Made by a program: the position numbers and the translations under genes | From: JAZREA01 sp045660545 | GTDB taxonomy: Bacteria > Bacillota > Clostridia > Monoglobales > Firm-18 | Length of the DNA stretch: 64,000 bases | Assembly (NCBI GenBank): GCA_045660545.1 | Contig: JAZREA010000026.1 | Location: forward strand, 1-64,000 | Reading direction: 5' to 3' | The notes under the pieces: model-generated | Seen by the model: only the letters and a program-made list of their open reading frames with translations | What the model was told of the DNA's origin: nothing | Database searches by the model: none | In this document: positions 44,812 through 52,755 of the stretch, piece after piece | How the letters are laid out: each line of letters opens with the position of its first letter | Position numbering within the stretch: position 1 is the stretch's first letter

Positions 44812-44845
44812 ATTATACATGGAGGCTTTAATAAAAAATGTCGAA
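44812..44845 (-). promoter_or_regulatory. spoIIG promoter with Spo0A box
   Basis: TGTCGAA at 44839-44845 on the plus strand is the exact 0A box. It overlaps the -35 position for TATAAT on the minus strand (44817-44812), 17 bases away. This layout matches the Spo0A-dependent spoIIG promoter of Bacillus. Confidence 0.8.
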
Positions 44846-44850
44846 AAAGT

Positions 44851-44873
44851 AGCGCCGAAAAAATTTCGGCGCT
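44851..44873 (-). terminator. Terminator of folT
   Basis: AGCGCCGAAA and TTTCGGCGCT pair; on the minus strand a T run follows. Confidence 0.75.
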
Positions 44874-44878
44874 TTAAT

Positions 44879-45433
44879 TTATGCTTTGTATGTTATTTTG
44901 TTTAAAAACGGCCTGATTATAACGAGTACGACAAACACAAGAACAAACTGAATAAGACAAATAGGTGTTCTCGTTATAAGGGTTGCGACGTACGGCATAC
45001 CAAAGGAAAATGAGAGTACAAACGTCTTTAAAAACAGGTTGATTATAAGCTGCAAGACGTCACAAACCGCGGTAGAGATAATGTATCTTCTGTTGCCAAG
45101 GTTGTAAAACATAAGCCCGTATAAAAACCCGAACAAAAACTCAATCATCGTAAGATACGGTATAAAAGCGCCCGTCGGGTTAACAAGGTACGATACAACG
45201 TCTGCGAGCGTAGCTACAAGGCCTCCGATAATTCCGCCAAAGGAGATTGATGCGACAAACACCGATACAAAGCTTATAGAAATTTTGCCGATGTTGCCGA
45301 GCCTTAGATAGCCCGATACCGCAGAAAGAACAACTGTTACTGCAATCAGCAGAGCTATTGCGCACATGCCTTTTGTGTTAATCTTGGGCGTGTGAAATAT
45401 CCTTTTTGCTGATAAAAACCTGCTTTTTTGCAT
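44879..45433 (-). CDS. folT: Folate ECF transporter S component FolT
   Basis: A 184-residue protein with six membrane helices. The family-like stretch SFGGIIGGLVATLADVVSYLVNPTGAFIPY is that of folate-family ECF subunits. It binds folate and uses shared ECF ATPases. The leader carries a tetrahydrofolate riboswitch and a perfect promoter, which supports folate as the ligand. GGGAGG precedes the ATG. Confidence 0.88.
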   Translation of the reverse strand: MQKSRFLSAKRIFHTPKINTKGMCAIALLIAVTVVLSAVSGYLRLGNIGKISISFVSVFVASISFGGIIGGLVATLADVVSYLVNPTGAFIPYLTMIEFLFGFLYGLMFYNLGNRRYIISTAVCDVLQLIINLFLKTFVLSFSFGMPYVATLITRTPICLIQFVLVFVVLVIIRPFLNKITYKA

Positions 45434-45497
45434 AAAAAAACCTCCCTAGTCACATTTTCTCGCCATATGAATAAGAAGGCAAATTGAACCGATTCCT

Positions 45498-45609
45498 ACA
45501 GCGGGATGCAGAACATGTATCGCAATCAAAAGATTTTCGTTCAGCAACAACTCCCCGTCTGCTGACACTGTATGCCAATTTGGGCAAAACGCACATGTCC
45601 TTACTCTGT
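45498..45609 (-). promoter_or_regulatory. Tetrahydrofolate (THF) riboswitch
   Basis: On the minus strand ACAG-AGTA starts the element (45609 down). ACATGT (near 45591) pairs with ACATGT (near 45517), then GCATCCCGCTGT closes the P1 stem with ACAG. These match the THF-riboswitch blocks GGAG-AGUA and GCAUCC-GCUCC. The target gene folT is a known one. The leader between 45497 and the ATG (~60 nt) gives no clear terminator, so control may be at translation. Confidence 0.72.
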
Positions 45610-45616
45610 TTTAGCT

Positions 45617-45645
45617 ATTATACAACCAATTAAAAATTATGTCAA
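45617..45645 (-). promoter_or_regulatory. Promoter of the THF-riboswitch/folT transcript
   Basis: Minus-strand perfect TTGACA (45645-45640), 17-base spacer, perfect TATAAT (45622-45617). Confidence 0.85.
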
Positions 45646-45672
45646 TATATTGTTCTAAAATGGACATGCAGA
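45643..45672 (+). promoter_or_regulatory. Candidate SigE promoter of spoIIIA operon
   Basis: CAATATA (45643-45649), 15-base spacer, CATGCAGA (45665-45672), resembling SigE -35 and -10 boxes. It overlaps the -35 of the divergent folT promoter. Confidence 0.45.
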
Positions 45673-45699
45673 TAATAAAATTACTGTGAGGTGACCAAA

Positions 45700-46542
45700 G
45701 TGAAAAACATTTTGTCCAGACTTCCCGCGCCGCTTGCAGATAAAATCTTAAAAACCGGTCTTTTAAATGATGTTACGGAAGTAAGCCTAAGAGCCGACAA
45801 AGACACGGTGTTAAGAACGAACAACAAGTACTTTTCTGTTGGATACAGCCTCTCGGGAAGCGACCTTGTTCTCTTGCTCCAGAAGTTTTGCGACCTTTCG
45901 GTTTACGCGTATATGGATGAGATTAAAAACGGCTTTGTTACAGTAACCGGGGGCCATAGAGTAGGAGTGTGCGGAACAGTAGTTACCGAAATGGGAAGAG
46001 TTACGAACATAAAAAACATATCCTCTTTAAATATACGTGTAGCCCACGAGGTTGTGGGGTGCTCAGATAATATACCTCTTGGCTTTGGAAGCCTGCTTGT
46101 CATTTCTCCACCGGGCTGTGGGAAGACTACAATCCTTCGCGACCTGTGCAGAAGAATCGGACAAACCCATAAGGTCAGTATAGTTGATGAACGCGGCGAG
46201 CTTGCCGCAATGCACAACGGCAAAAGCAACTTTAACTTAGGAGCGATGACGGACGTGATGTCGCTGTGCCCCAAAAGGTACGGAATAGAGTATGTGCTAA
46301 GGAGTATGTCGCCCGACTATATAGTAACTGACGAGATAGCTGAGGAGGACAAAGAGTCGGTCAAAAAGGCGCTGTCTTACGGTGTTGGTATAATAGCCTC
46401 TGCTCACGGAAACAACATAAGGAGTACTCTTTTAAGGCTTGGTTTTGAGCGGGGTGCCAACATTTTTGACAAAATACTTCTGCTTAGTCAAAGCAACGGA
46501 GTAGGAACGATAGAAAAGATAATAAACATAAATGAAAAATAA
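45700..46542 (+). CDS. spoIIIAA: SpoIIIAA, stage III sporulation ATPase
   Basis: A 280-residue secretion-type ATPase with Walker A PPGCGKTTILRD near residue 143 and IVDERGELAAM further on. It powers the SpoIIIA-SpoIIQ feeding-tube channel between mother cell and forespore. GTG 45700 is taken since GAGGTG is six bases upstream; a GTG three codons earlier has no site. First gene of eight. Confidence 0.93.
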   Translation: MKNILSRLPAPLADKILKTGLLNDVTEVSLRADKDTVLRTNNKYFSVGYSLSGSDLVLLLQKFCDLSVYAYMDEIKNGFVTVTGGHRVGVCGTVVTEMGRVTNIKNISSLNIRVAHEVVGCSDNIPLGFGSLLVISPPGCGKTTILRDLCRRIGQTHKVSIVDERGELAAMHNGKSNFNLGAMTDVMSLCPKRYGIEYVLRSMSPDYIVTDEIAEEDKESVKKALSYGVGIIASAHGNNIRSTLLRLGFERGANIFDKILLLSQSNGVGTIEKIININEK

Positions 46543-46558
46543 CAAAGGAGATGTTAGT

Positions 46559-47074
46559 TTGACAAAGCTTATAGGATTCTTAATAATCTTGTTTTCATCA
46601 TCGAAAATAGGTATTGATGTCAGCCGCACTTATCGGTGCAGGACGAGGGAGCTTCGCTCTTTAATCACAGCGTTCGAGCTTTTAAAAAACGAAATAACCT
46701 TTACCAAAAACGTAGCGGGACGTGCGCTTTTTGGCGCGTCAACCGTGTCTGTACCAATCATAAAGTCTATGTTTAAAGGTATATCAGAGCGGATTATAAA
46801 TGAACACGTTACAGCCTCTGAGGCTTTTGAGGGTTTTTTAAAGGAAAACATAGGATATTTTTCTTTAAACAAAGCAGACTTTGAAATTTTAAGAGAGTTT
46901 TTTGCGAATTTTGGTTCACATAGCCCAAGTGAAGAGGTAGAAAGCATAAATAACATAGTCGCAAGACTGTCGTCAAACTTAGAGTCTGCCGAGACGAGCG
47001 AGGGGAAATATTCGCGCCTTTTTGCAACCTCGGGTGTTTTGTGCGGCTTTTTCATAGCAATATTATTTATATAA
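46559..47074 (+). CDS. spoIIIAB: SpoIIIAB
   Basis: A 171-residue protein with an N-terminal hydrophobic stretch (LIGFLIILFSSSKIGIDV), a helical middle (RCRTRELRSLITAFELLKNE) and a C-terminal membrane helix (GVLCGFFIAILFI). It resembles the type II secretion GspF-like SpoIIIAB. TTG 46559 follows AAAGGAG by eight bases, giving the usual N-terminus; an ATG nine codons earlier lies inside spoIIIAA. Confidence 0.9.
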   Translation: MTKLIGFLIILFSSSKIGIDVSRTYRCRTRELRSLITAFELLKNEITFTKNVAGRALFGASTVSVPIIKSMFKGISERIINEHVTASEAFEGFLKENIGYFSLNKADFEILREFFANFGSHSPSEEVESINNIVARLSSNLESAETSEGKYSRLFATSGVLCGFFIAILFI

Positions 47075-47089
47075 AACGGAGGAAGAAAT

Positions 47090-47290
47090 ATGGATAGCGG
47101 AATAGAACTGGTTTTTAAAATAGCGGCTATCGGAATAATCGTATCTGTTTTGCACAACTTGTTAAACCAGGCTGGCAAGAGCGAGCTTGGAATTATGACG
47201 TCGCTTGCGGGGCTGATGGTTGCGCTTATCTTAATTGTACAAAAGGTAACCGACCTCTTTTCTGTAATAAGAAAGCTGTTTGAACTATGA
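47090..47290 (+). CDS. spoIIIAC: SpoIIIAC
   Basis: A 66-residue protein with two membrane helices, a typical SpoIIIAC (GIELVFKIAAIGIIVSVLHN). It overlaps spoIIIAD by 4 bases. Part of the mother-cell channel complex. Confidence 0.93.
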   Translation: MDSGIELVFKIAAIGIIVSVLHNLLNQAGKSELGIMTSLAGLMVALILIVQKVTDLFSVIRKLFEL

Positions 47291-47664
47291 TCAGGATAAT
47301 TGCGGTTGGCTTTTTGGGTGTACTTGCCTCTGCTTCTTTAAGAAAGATAAATCCGAACTTCTCTTACATAGCCGCAATAGCGACAGGCGTGCTCATAATA
47401 GGTATGCTCTACTTAGATATTGATAACCTTATTAATATTATAAAAACAGTAAGCGAGGGCTATGGGATATCAGATGAATATATTAAGCTGCTCCTAAAGG
47501 TTATAGGGATATCTTATATTACACAGTTTGCGGCTTCTGCCGCGGATGAGTGCGGCGAAAAGTTTATTGCACGAAAAATCGAGTTTGCAGGCAGGGTGTT
47601 TATACTGACTCTTACATTCCCGATACTCGTAAATTTGTTGAATGCAATTCTTGGAATTTTATAG
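47287..47664 (+). CDS. spoIIIAD: SpoIIIAD
   Basis: A 125-residue protein with three or four membrane helices. KVIGISYITQFAASAADECGE is a conserved SpoIIIAD stretch. It forms the membrane part of the feeding-tube complex with AC and AE. Confidence 0.93.
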   Translation: MIRIIAVGFLGVLASASLRKINPNFSYIAAIATGVLIIGMLYLDIDNLINIIKTVSEGYGISDEYIKLLLKVIGISYITQFAASAADECGEKFIARKIEFAGRVFILTLTFPILVNLLNAILGIL

Positions 47665-47671
47665 GTGACGT

Positions 47672-48784
47672 ATGAAAAAAACTTTGGCTTTTTTGTGTCT
47701 GATACTGTTCTTTTTAACCTTTAAGGTGTATGCCGATATTCCACAGATTAAGCCCGACGAGAAAACGCTTGACAACGTTGGAAAAAGCTTTGAGATTATA
47801 GAGGACGACATAGGCGACCTTGATGTGTTTTCCTTGCTCGATTCTCTTACGGAGGGCAATTTTAATGTGGATAACGAAGGGCTTGTCAGTAAAATAAAAC
47901 AAACTGTAAAAAAGTCCCTTGATGACAACTACGGCTTCGCCTTTAAGTTGACACTTTTTCTTTTGCTTACCGCCATAGCTGATATGCTTAATGTTTCAAA
48001 ACAAGGCGCAGATGCCGTAAAGCTTTTGTCTGTAAGCATAATTTCTCTTACCCTCGCAGGAGTGTTTGTAGAGTCGTTTGAATACGCGGCGGACGTCATA
48101 GACAGGATGGTTTTGTTTATAAATTCCCTGATTCCAACGCTTTTAACCCTTTTGGCAGCAAGCGGCGGAGTGACGACGGCGGGGGTTTTAAACCCCGTTA
48201 TGCTGGGCGTCTCTTCCACTGTAACCATGGTTGTAAGGTCAGTTATTATGCCGCTTACCACAGTAGGCTTTTCTCTTAAAATTTGTGCCGCGGTTACGGG
48301 TAAAGAGCATGTATCCGAGCTTGGAGGACGGGTTTTTTCGCTGATTAAATGGGGGACAGGTCTCGTAACCACCATATATATCGGGGTGATTACAATTGTA
48401 GGCACCGCCGCCCCAAGTGTTGACGAAATAACTATCAAAACAGCCAAATACGCTGTTTCAAGCTTTGTTCCATACGTAGGCGGAATGCTCTCAGACAGCG
48501 TGGAGCTTGTGCTTAATTGCTCGCGGGTTGTTAAAAATTCTGTAGGAATTTTGGGCCTTGTCGGGGTTTTGGCTGTCGTCGTTGTACCTTTTTTAAGTAT
48601 GGGTGTAAAAATACTTTTGCTTAATCTGGTCTTTATATGCACAACACCTGTTATTTCAAGCGGCGTAAGAAAGGTGCTAAAAGAGGTAATCTCAGCGCTT
48701 GGTATAGCTCTGGGCCTGCTTGTGCTGGTAGGGGTAATGTACATAGTTTCAATAACAGTAATAATCTTTATAGGTGGTGCATAA
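47672..48784 (+). CDS. spoIIIAE: SpoIIIAE
   Basis: A 370-residue polytopic protein with a signal peptide-like start (TLAFLCLILFFLTFKVYA) and about seven helices. LLTAIADMLNVSKQGADAVK and AVTGKEHVSELGGRVFSLIK fit the family. It overlaps nothing; spoIIIAF starts 2 bases after. Confidence 0.94.
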   Translation: MKKTLAFLCLILFFLTFKVYADIPQIKPDEKTLDNVGKSFEIIEDDIGDLDVFSLLDSLTEGNFNVDNEGLVSKIKQTVKKSLDDNYGFAFKLTLFLLLTAIADMLNVSKQGADAVKLLSVSIISLTLAGVFVESFEYAADVIDRMVLFINSLIPTLLTLLAASGGVTTAGVLNPVMLGVSSTVTMVVRSVIMPLTTVGFSLKICAAVTGKEHVSELGGRVFSLIKWGTGLVTTIYIGVITIVGTAAPSVDEITIKTAKYAVSSFVPYVGGMLSDSVELVLNCSRVVKNSVGILGLVGVLAVVVVPFLSMGVKILLLNLVFICTTPVISSGVRKVLKEVISALGIALGLLVLVGVMYIVSITVIIFIGGA

Positions 48785-48785
48785 G

Positions 48786-49172
48786 ATGGATAGTGTATTA
48801 AAGCTTACAAGGCTTATAATCGCCCTGACTTTTTTGTGGACAGCGGCGGAATATATGCTTGCGGATGCGACGTATAAAAAATACATAGATTTCGCCTACG
48901 GACTTGTGCTGATAACCTTGTTGGTAACAACTGTGTTTAATGTAAAACAGCCCGACCTGTACGTCGGCACAGACCAAAGTCCGGCGCTTCAAAACGGCGG
49001 TAATGAATATGTGCGCAGTCTTTATGAACAAACAGCAGAAAATACTTTGAGGGAAAAATTTGGCGACAAAACAATAGATGTAACGCTCGGCAAAGATTAT
49101 AAGGTTTTAGGCTTCACCTGCAAAGACGAGACCACAAAGGCAAAGATAAAGGAGTATCTCTATGGAGAATAA
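48786..49172 (+). CDS. spoIIIAF: SpoIIIAF
   Basis: A 128-residue protein with two N-terminal helices and an intermembrane C-terminal domain (EYVRSLYEQTAENTLREKFG; LGKDYKVLGFTC). ATG 48786 behind GGTGGTG is preferred to a GTG 4 codons earlier within spoIIIAE. The end overlaps spoIIIAG. Confidence 0.9.
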   Translation: MDSVLKLTRLIIALTFLWTAAEYMLADATYKKYIDFAYGLVLITLLVTTVFNVKQPDLYVGTDQSPALQNGGNEYVRSLYEQTAENTLREKFGDKTIDVTLGKDYKVLGFTCKDETTKAKIKEYLYGE

Positions 49173-49500
49173 ATTCCACAGCTTTTTAATGAATAATACA
49201 AAGTATCTGATTATACTTGCGGTTGGAGTTGCTCTTATCGTAATCTCTTCCGGTGGCGGACAGGTAGAGCATGTCAGCAGCAAAACACAGACACAGTTAA
49301 AACAAACTTTACAGATGGCGGAGGGGGTAGGCGATGTAGAGATTATGATTACATATAATGAGGACGGCTCTGCCCAAGGCGCAATAATAATAGCCGAAGG
49401 CGCCAAAAACAGCGGAACGAAAAAGCTGCTTCGCGACTGTGCTACGGCGGTTTTGAATCTTCCCGACTATAAGGTACAAATTTTAAACAAGAAGGAATAG
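49162..49500 (+). CDS. spoIIIAG: SpoIIIAG
   Basis: A 112-residue ring-forming protein. It has one membrane helix (YLIILAVGVALIVISS) and the ring-building motif AEGVGDVEIMITYNEDGSAQ; IVAEGAKN-like follows. It forms a ring in the space between the two spore membranes. Confidence 0.92.
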   Translation: MENKFHSFLMNNTKYLIILAVGVALIVISSGGGQVEHVSSKTQTQLKQTLQMAEGVGDVEIMITYNEDGSAQGAIIIAEGAKNSGTKKLLRDCATAVLNLPDYKVQILNKKE

Positions 49501-49512
49501 GAGAGAATAATA

Positions 49513-50034
49513 ATGAGAAAAATCAAGTTTTCCGATATAAACAAGCGTAATCTAACTCTGCTCGGATTGGTGGTAGTCGTGGCAGTTGCAGGCGTGATTA
49601 ATCTCAGGATGTCAGACGGCGAGGTAGCAGAGACACTGGCACCCATACAGGATAATTCCGAGTTGACCGATAAGGAGACAACCACAGACGACGCCTACAC
49701 AGAGGCCGTTATGCTTCGCGACCAAAAGCGCAGCGAAAGTATGGACGTTTACAGAGAAATAGTAGACAGCACCTCCTACGACAAGGAGACTAAGGACAAT
49801 GCGCAAGAGATGCTGACAAAGAGCGCAAATTACATAAACGAAGAGGCACTCATCCAGACGCTCGCAGCCGCAAAAGGCATCGAAAAGTGCGTTGTGTATA
49901 TTGACGGAAACACTGTAAATGTAGTGGTGTTCAATACAAAACTAACCGACGCTCAGGCAAATCAGTTAAAGGATATAGTAATGGAAAACACCGATTTTAC
50001 AGCTGATAAAATAAAAATTACTGAAAATAAATAA
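49513..50034 (+). CDS. spoIIIAH: SpoIIIAH
   Basis: A 173-residue protein with one membrane helix at ~15-30 and a C-terminal YscJ/FliF-like domain (ALIQTLAAAKGIEKCVVYID). It binds SpoIIQ of the forespore. An Asp-rich linker ~45-75 precedes the domain. Last gene of the operon. Confidence 0.92.
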   Translation: MRKIKFSDINKRNLTLLGLVVVVAVAGVINLRMSDGEVAETLAPIQDNSELTDKETTTDDAYTEAVMLRDQKRSESMDVYREIVDSTSYDKETKDNAQEMLTKSANYINEEALIQTLAAAKGIEKCVVYIDGNTVNVVVFNTKLTDAQANQLKDIVMENTDFTADKIKITENK

Positions 50035-50124
50035 AAAGTCTTTTATTTTGAAATAATATGTGTTATAATGAGAAAAACAAATAAGTTTTGTGTACAAAAG
50101 ACAAGTAAGAAGGGAGCGCTTTTA

Positions 50125-50526
50125 ATGTACGAAGAAAAAGATAATGTTTCCAAGGCAGGCAACATAAATATTTCCGAAGAGGTTATCGCTGTTGTGGCAG
50201 GTGTCGCTGCGTCTGAAATCAACGGCGTTGCAGGAATGTGTACAAACTTTACAGGCGGTCTTGGCGACCTGTTTGGTAAGAAGAACTATTCAAAGGGCGT
50301 TAAAGTCGAACTTGATACAGATAAGGTTTCAGTTTCTGTTTCTCTTACCTTCGACTACGGATGTAAAATACAGGACGTAGCTTTGGAGGTTCAGGAAAAG
50401 GTTAAGCGCGAAATCGAAAATATGACGGGCTTGGAGGTTGTTGCAGTTGACGTCTATGTCAGCGCTATCGCTTTACCTAAGCCGGAAAAGCCCCAGTCTC
50501 CCGAGGAAAACACAGGTAAAAAATAA
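50125..50526 (+). CDS. Asp23/Gls24 family envelope stress protein
   Basis: A 133-residue cytosolic protein. NINISEEVIAVVAGVAASEINGV and VQEKVKREIENMTGLEVV are typical of the Asp23 (DUF322) family linked to cell-envelope homeostasis. AAGGGAG precedes the ATG at 50125; the frame runs further upstream but lacks a site. In many Firmicutes it sits near nusB, here it follows spoIIIAH. A weak -10 (TATAAT) lies at 50064. Confidence 0.92.
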   Translation: MYEEKDNVSKAGNINISEEVIAVVAGVAASEINGVAGMCTNFTGGLGDLFGKKNYSKGVKVELDTDKVSVSVSLTFDYGCKIQDVALEVQEKVKREIENMTGLEVVAVDVYVSAIALPKPEKPQSPEENTGKK

Positions 50527-50533
50527 AATTTTA

Positions 50534-50563
50534 TTGGTGCAGCTTTTTAGCTGCACCAAAAAA
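50534..50563 (+). terminator. Terminator of the asp23-like gene
   Basis: TTGGTGCAGCT and AGCTGCACCAA pair around TTTT; the A run after it makes it stronger on the minus strand. Confidence 0.7.
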
Positions 50564-50576
50564 TTGATAAAATCAC

Positions 50577-50605
50577 TTGACAAACTCAGTATCTTGTGCT
50601 ATTAT
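50577..50605 (+). promoter_or_regulatory. Promoter of tRNA-fMet
   Basis: TTGACA (50577-50582), 17-base spacer, TATTAT (50600-50605), 31 bases before the tRNA. Confidence 0.8.
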
Positions 50606-50636
50606 ATATAAGCGCTTTGAAAAAGCTGCTCAATAT

Positions 50637-50713
<77 letters not shown>

Positions 50714-50714
50714 G

Positions 50715-50746
50715 AAAAAGCGACTTGTTTCGACAAGTCGCTTTTT
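50715..50746 (+). terminator. Terminator of tRNA-fMet
   Basis: AAAAAGCGACTTGT and ACAAGTCGCTTTTT pair around TTCG. Confidence 0.9.
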
Positions 50747-50750
50747 CAAC

Positions 50751-50920
50751 GAAATAAATCCTGCGGATTTGTGAAATGCCCTTCGGGCGTGAAATATTAC
50801 TTCGCAATGTGAAATACGCTTTGCGGCGTGTGGATTTATTTCATTTCACTGGATGCACTAGCATCAAATTTCACAATTTACGGAGTAAATTAATTCACAT
50901 CAACGAAGTTGATATTTCAC
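50751..50920. repeat. Palindromic array of mini-hairpins separated by GTGAAAT/ATTTCAC
   Basis: Three GTGAAAT copies on the left and matching ATTTCAC-type copies on the right divide the region into small hairpins. Examples are AAATCC-TGC-GGATTT, GCCC-TTC-GGGC, GATGC-ACTA-GCATC, AATTTAC-GGA-GTAAATT and ATCAAC-GAA-GTTGAT. The outer parts GAAATAAATCC and GGATTTATTTC also pair. No frame of note. It looks like a mobile palindromic repeat; the stretch 50749-51010 has no gene. Confidence 0.7.
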
Positions 50921-50933
50921 TGAAAATATGTGC

Positions 50934-50963
50934 CATCTAAACTGTTCGGCTCTTCCATGAAAA
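50934..50963 (+). repeat. Direct repeat, left copy, flanking the deoR-HAD module
   Basis: The 30 bases beginning CATCTAAACTGTTCGGCTCT match 52694-52723 with 3 differences. Both copies run straight into a hairpin terminator. Confidence 0.75.
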
Positions 50964-50991
50964 AAAGACTTGTCGTTTGACAAGTCTTTTT
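50963..50991. terminator. Terminator hairpin after the left direct repeat
   Basis: AAAAGACTTGTC and GACAAGTCTTTT pair around GTTT; can serve the deoR gene (minus). Confidence 0.8.
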
Positions 50992-51010
50992 ATTGTATTT
51001 GTGTGAGTAA

Positions 51011-51760
51011 TCATACCACAATAATATTGTTTTCATTCAGCACAAAGAGTTCCTGGAGTTTCTTTGAATTTGTTACTATATAATCTATTTTCTGTATTGG
51101 CACAAGGTTAAATGGTGCAGAAAGATTCAGCTTGCTTTCATCACATAAGAACACTGTTTTTTTAGATTGTGCAATTGCATTTTTTCTAATTTGGGTTTCA
51201 GGGAGAGATGGGTCTGTTAAAATTCCTTTTTCATTTACGCCATGACAGGAAAAAATAAAGATGTCTATGTTGAATTTCTGAATAAATTCTTCGGCAAAAC
51301 TTCCAAAGTTTGCCAAGGAATTTTCAAATATTTCTCCTCCTGTGCAGTAGGTTTTAACTCCTTTTTTTACAAGCATTGCCGCCAAAGGAATACCATTTGT
51401 AATGACAGTTATACCTTTTTTTTTAGAAAGGAATTCAGCTAACTGCAATGTGGTGGTAGATGCGTCAACAAAAACAATATCATTCTCATCGACAAATTTA
51501 GACGCGGCCTGACAAAGACGTCGTTTTTGCACACTATTGATAGTTTTTCTAAAGTCTAATGGGGTAACTATGTGTTCGTTTTGTATTTTCTTTGCGCCAC
51601 CGTGACTTCTTATTATTTGTTTTCGTAACTGTAATTCAGTTAAATCTCGTCGGATGGTAGGGAGGCTCACATACAACATTTTACTTAGCTTGTGAGCAGA
51701 CACATAATGTTCTTCTTCTAAAATTTCCAATATTTTATCGTAACGTTCTTCTTTCAGCAT
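51011..51760 (-). CDS. DeoR-family transcriptional regulator
   Basis: A 249-residue sugar-type repressor. The N-terminal winged helix has RYDKILEILEEEHYVSAHKL and VSLPTIRRDLTEL. The DeoRC effector domain shows FVDASTTTLQLAEFL and NGIPLAAMLVKKGVKTYCTGGE. ATG 51760 follows AAAAGGAG by 7 bases; the frame is open for 68 more codons upstream but without a site. It is divergent from the HAD gene with an operator-like region between. The sequence is AT-richer than its neighbours. Confidence 0.9.
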   Translation of the reverse strand: MLKEERYDKILEILEEEHYVSAHKLSKMLYVSLPTIRRDLTELQLRKQIIRSHGGAKKIQNEHIVTPLDFRKTINSVQKRRLCQAASKFVDENDIVFVDASTTTLQLAEFLSKKKGITVITNGIPLAAMLVKKGVKTYCTGGEIFENSLANFGSFAEEFIQKFNIDIFIFSCHGVNEKGILTDPSLPETQIRKNAIAQSKKTVFLCDESKLNLSAPFNLVPIQKIDYIVTNSKKLQELFVLNENNIIVV

Positions 51761-51785
51761 AGAGGCACTCCTTTTTGAGCGATTA

Positions 51786-51843
51786 TGATTGTTTATCAAT
51801 ATATTAGCCGCAGATTGACAATCGTTTCTGATTGTTTTATTAT
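51786..51843 (+). promoter_or_regulatory. Promoter and putative DeoR operator
   Basis: TTGACA (51815-51820), 17 bases, TATTAT (51838-51843). TGATTGTTT occurs at 51786 and 51829, with the palindrome GATTGACAATC at 51813-51823 on the -35. These repeats are good operator candidates for the divergent regulator. Confidence 0.65.
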
Positions 51844-51879
51844 ATATCCGGTTTAAAAAAATGTCAAGGGAGGTTCGAA

Positions 51880-52674
51880 ATGAGTACGTTGAAAGATAAA
51901 AGACTATTTCTTTTAGATATGGATGGTACCATTTATATAGACAATGAACTTTTCGATGGAACAAAGGAATTTCTAAACTACGTCAAATCAGTTGGAGGCA
52001 GGTATATGTTCCTGACCAATAATTCATCAAAGGGTGTAGATAAATATATAAAAAAATTGGAATTGCTTGGAATAAAATCTGAAAAAGAGGATTTTCTTAC
52101 GTCGGTCAATGCAACGATTCAGCATCTTAAAAAGAGAAATTATAAAAAGATTTATTCGTTTGGAACTGCATCTTTTGTGGAGGAACTATGTAAAGCTGAT
52201 TTGCCTGTGACAACTCAAATGTGCGACGATATAGACTGTTTGTGTATAGGGTTTGATACGGAAATTACTTTTAAAAAAATTGAAGACGCTTGTATTTTGC
52301 TGACAAGAGGAGTGGACTATATAGCAACCAATCCTGACTGGGTATGCCCAACTAGGTATGGCTTTGTTCCTGATTGCGGTTCTGTTGTCCAAATGCTTTA
52401 TAATGCAACAAAAAGAACACCGCATTTTATAGGGAAGCCCCGACCTGAAATGGCATATCTTGCTATGAAAGCAACAGGATTTAGACCAGAGGAAACAGTA
52501 ATTGTAGGCGACAGACTTTATACTGACATTGCATGCGGAGTAAATGCCGGAATTTCCTCGGTGCTTGTTCTATCAGGTGAGGGGACAATGGAAGATGTGA
52601 AAAAAAGTGAGATTAAGCCTCAATTTATATATAATAATATAAAAGAGTTATATCTGGATTTGCAGATTGAATAG
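51880..52674 (+). CDS. HAD-superfamily IIA hydrolase (NagD/phosphoglycolate-phosphatase-like)
   Basis: A 264-residue phosphatase with motif I FLLDMDGTIYIDNELFDGT, motif II FLTNNSS, a C2A cap and IGKPRPEMAYLAM. Motif III/IV is VGDRLYTDIACGVNAG. Relatives dephosphorylate sugar phosphates or nucleotides. Divergent control by a DeoR regulator suggests a sugar-phosphate role. AAGGGAGG lies before ATG 51880. It uses AT-rich codons. Confidence 0.92.
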   Translation: MSTLKDKRLFLLDMDGTIYIDNELFDGTKEFLNYVKSVGGRYMFLTNNSSKGVDKYIKKLELLGIKSEKEDFLTSVNATIQHLKKRNYKKIYSFGTASFVEELCKADLPVTTQMCDDIDCLCIGFDTEITFKKIEDACILLTRGVDYIATNPDWVCPTRYGFVPDCGSVVQMLYNATKRTPHFIGKPRPEMAYLAMKATGFRPEETVIVGDRLYTDIACGVNAGISSVLVLSGEGTMEDVKKSEIKPQFIYNNIKELYLDLQIE

Positions 52675-52693
52675 TGTTGTGCTTCAACAAAAG

Positions 52694-52723
52694 CATCTAA
52701 ACCGTTCGGCTCTTTCATAAAAA
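52694..52723 (+). repeat. Direct repeat, right copy
   Basis: Counterpart of 50934-50963, with 3 differences in 30 bases, placed after the HAD gene. Confidence 0.75.
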
Positions 52724-52748
52724 GCATCGACTTTGTCGGTGCTTTTTT
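52719..52748 (+). terminator. Terminator of the HAD gene
   Basis: AAAAGCATCGAC pairs with GTCGGTGCTTTT, then T run. Confidence 0.8.
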
Positions 52749-52755
52749 CTTTTGC

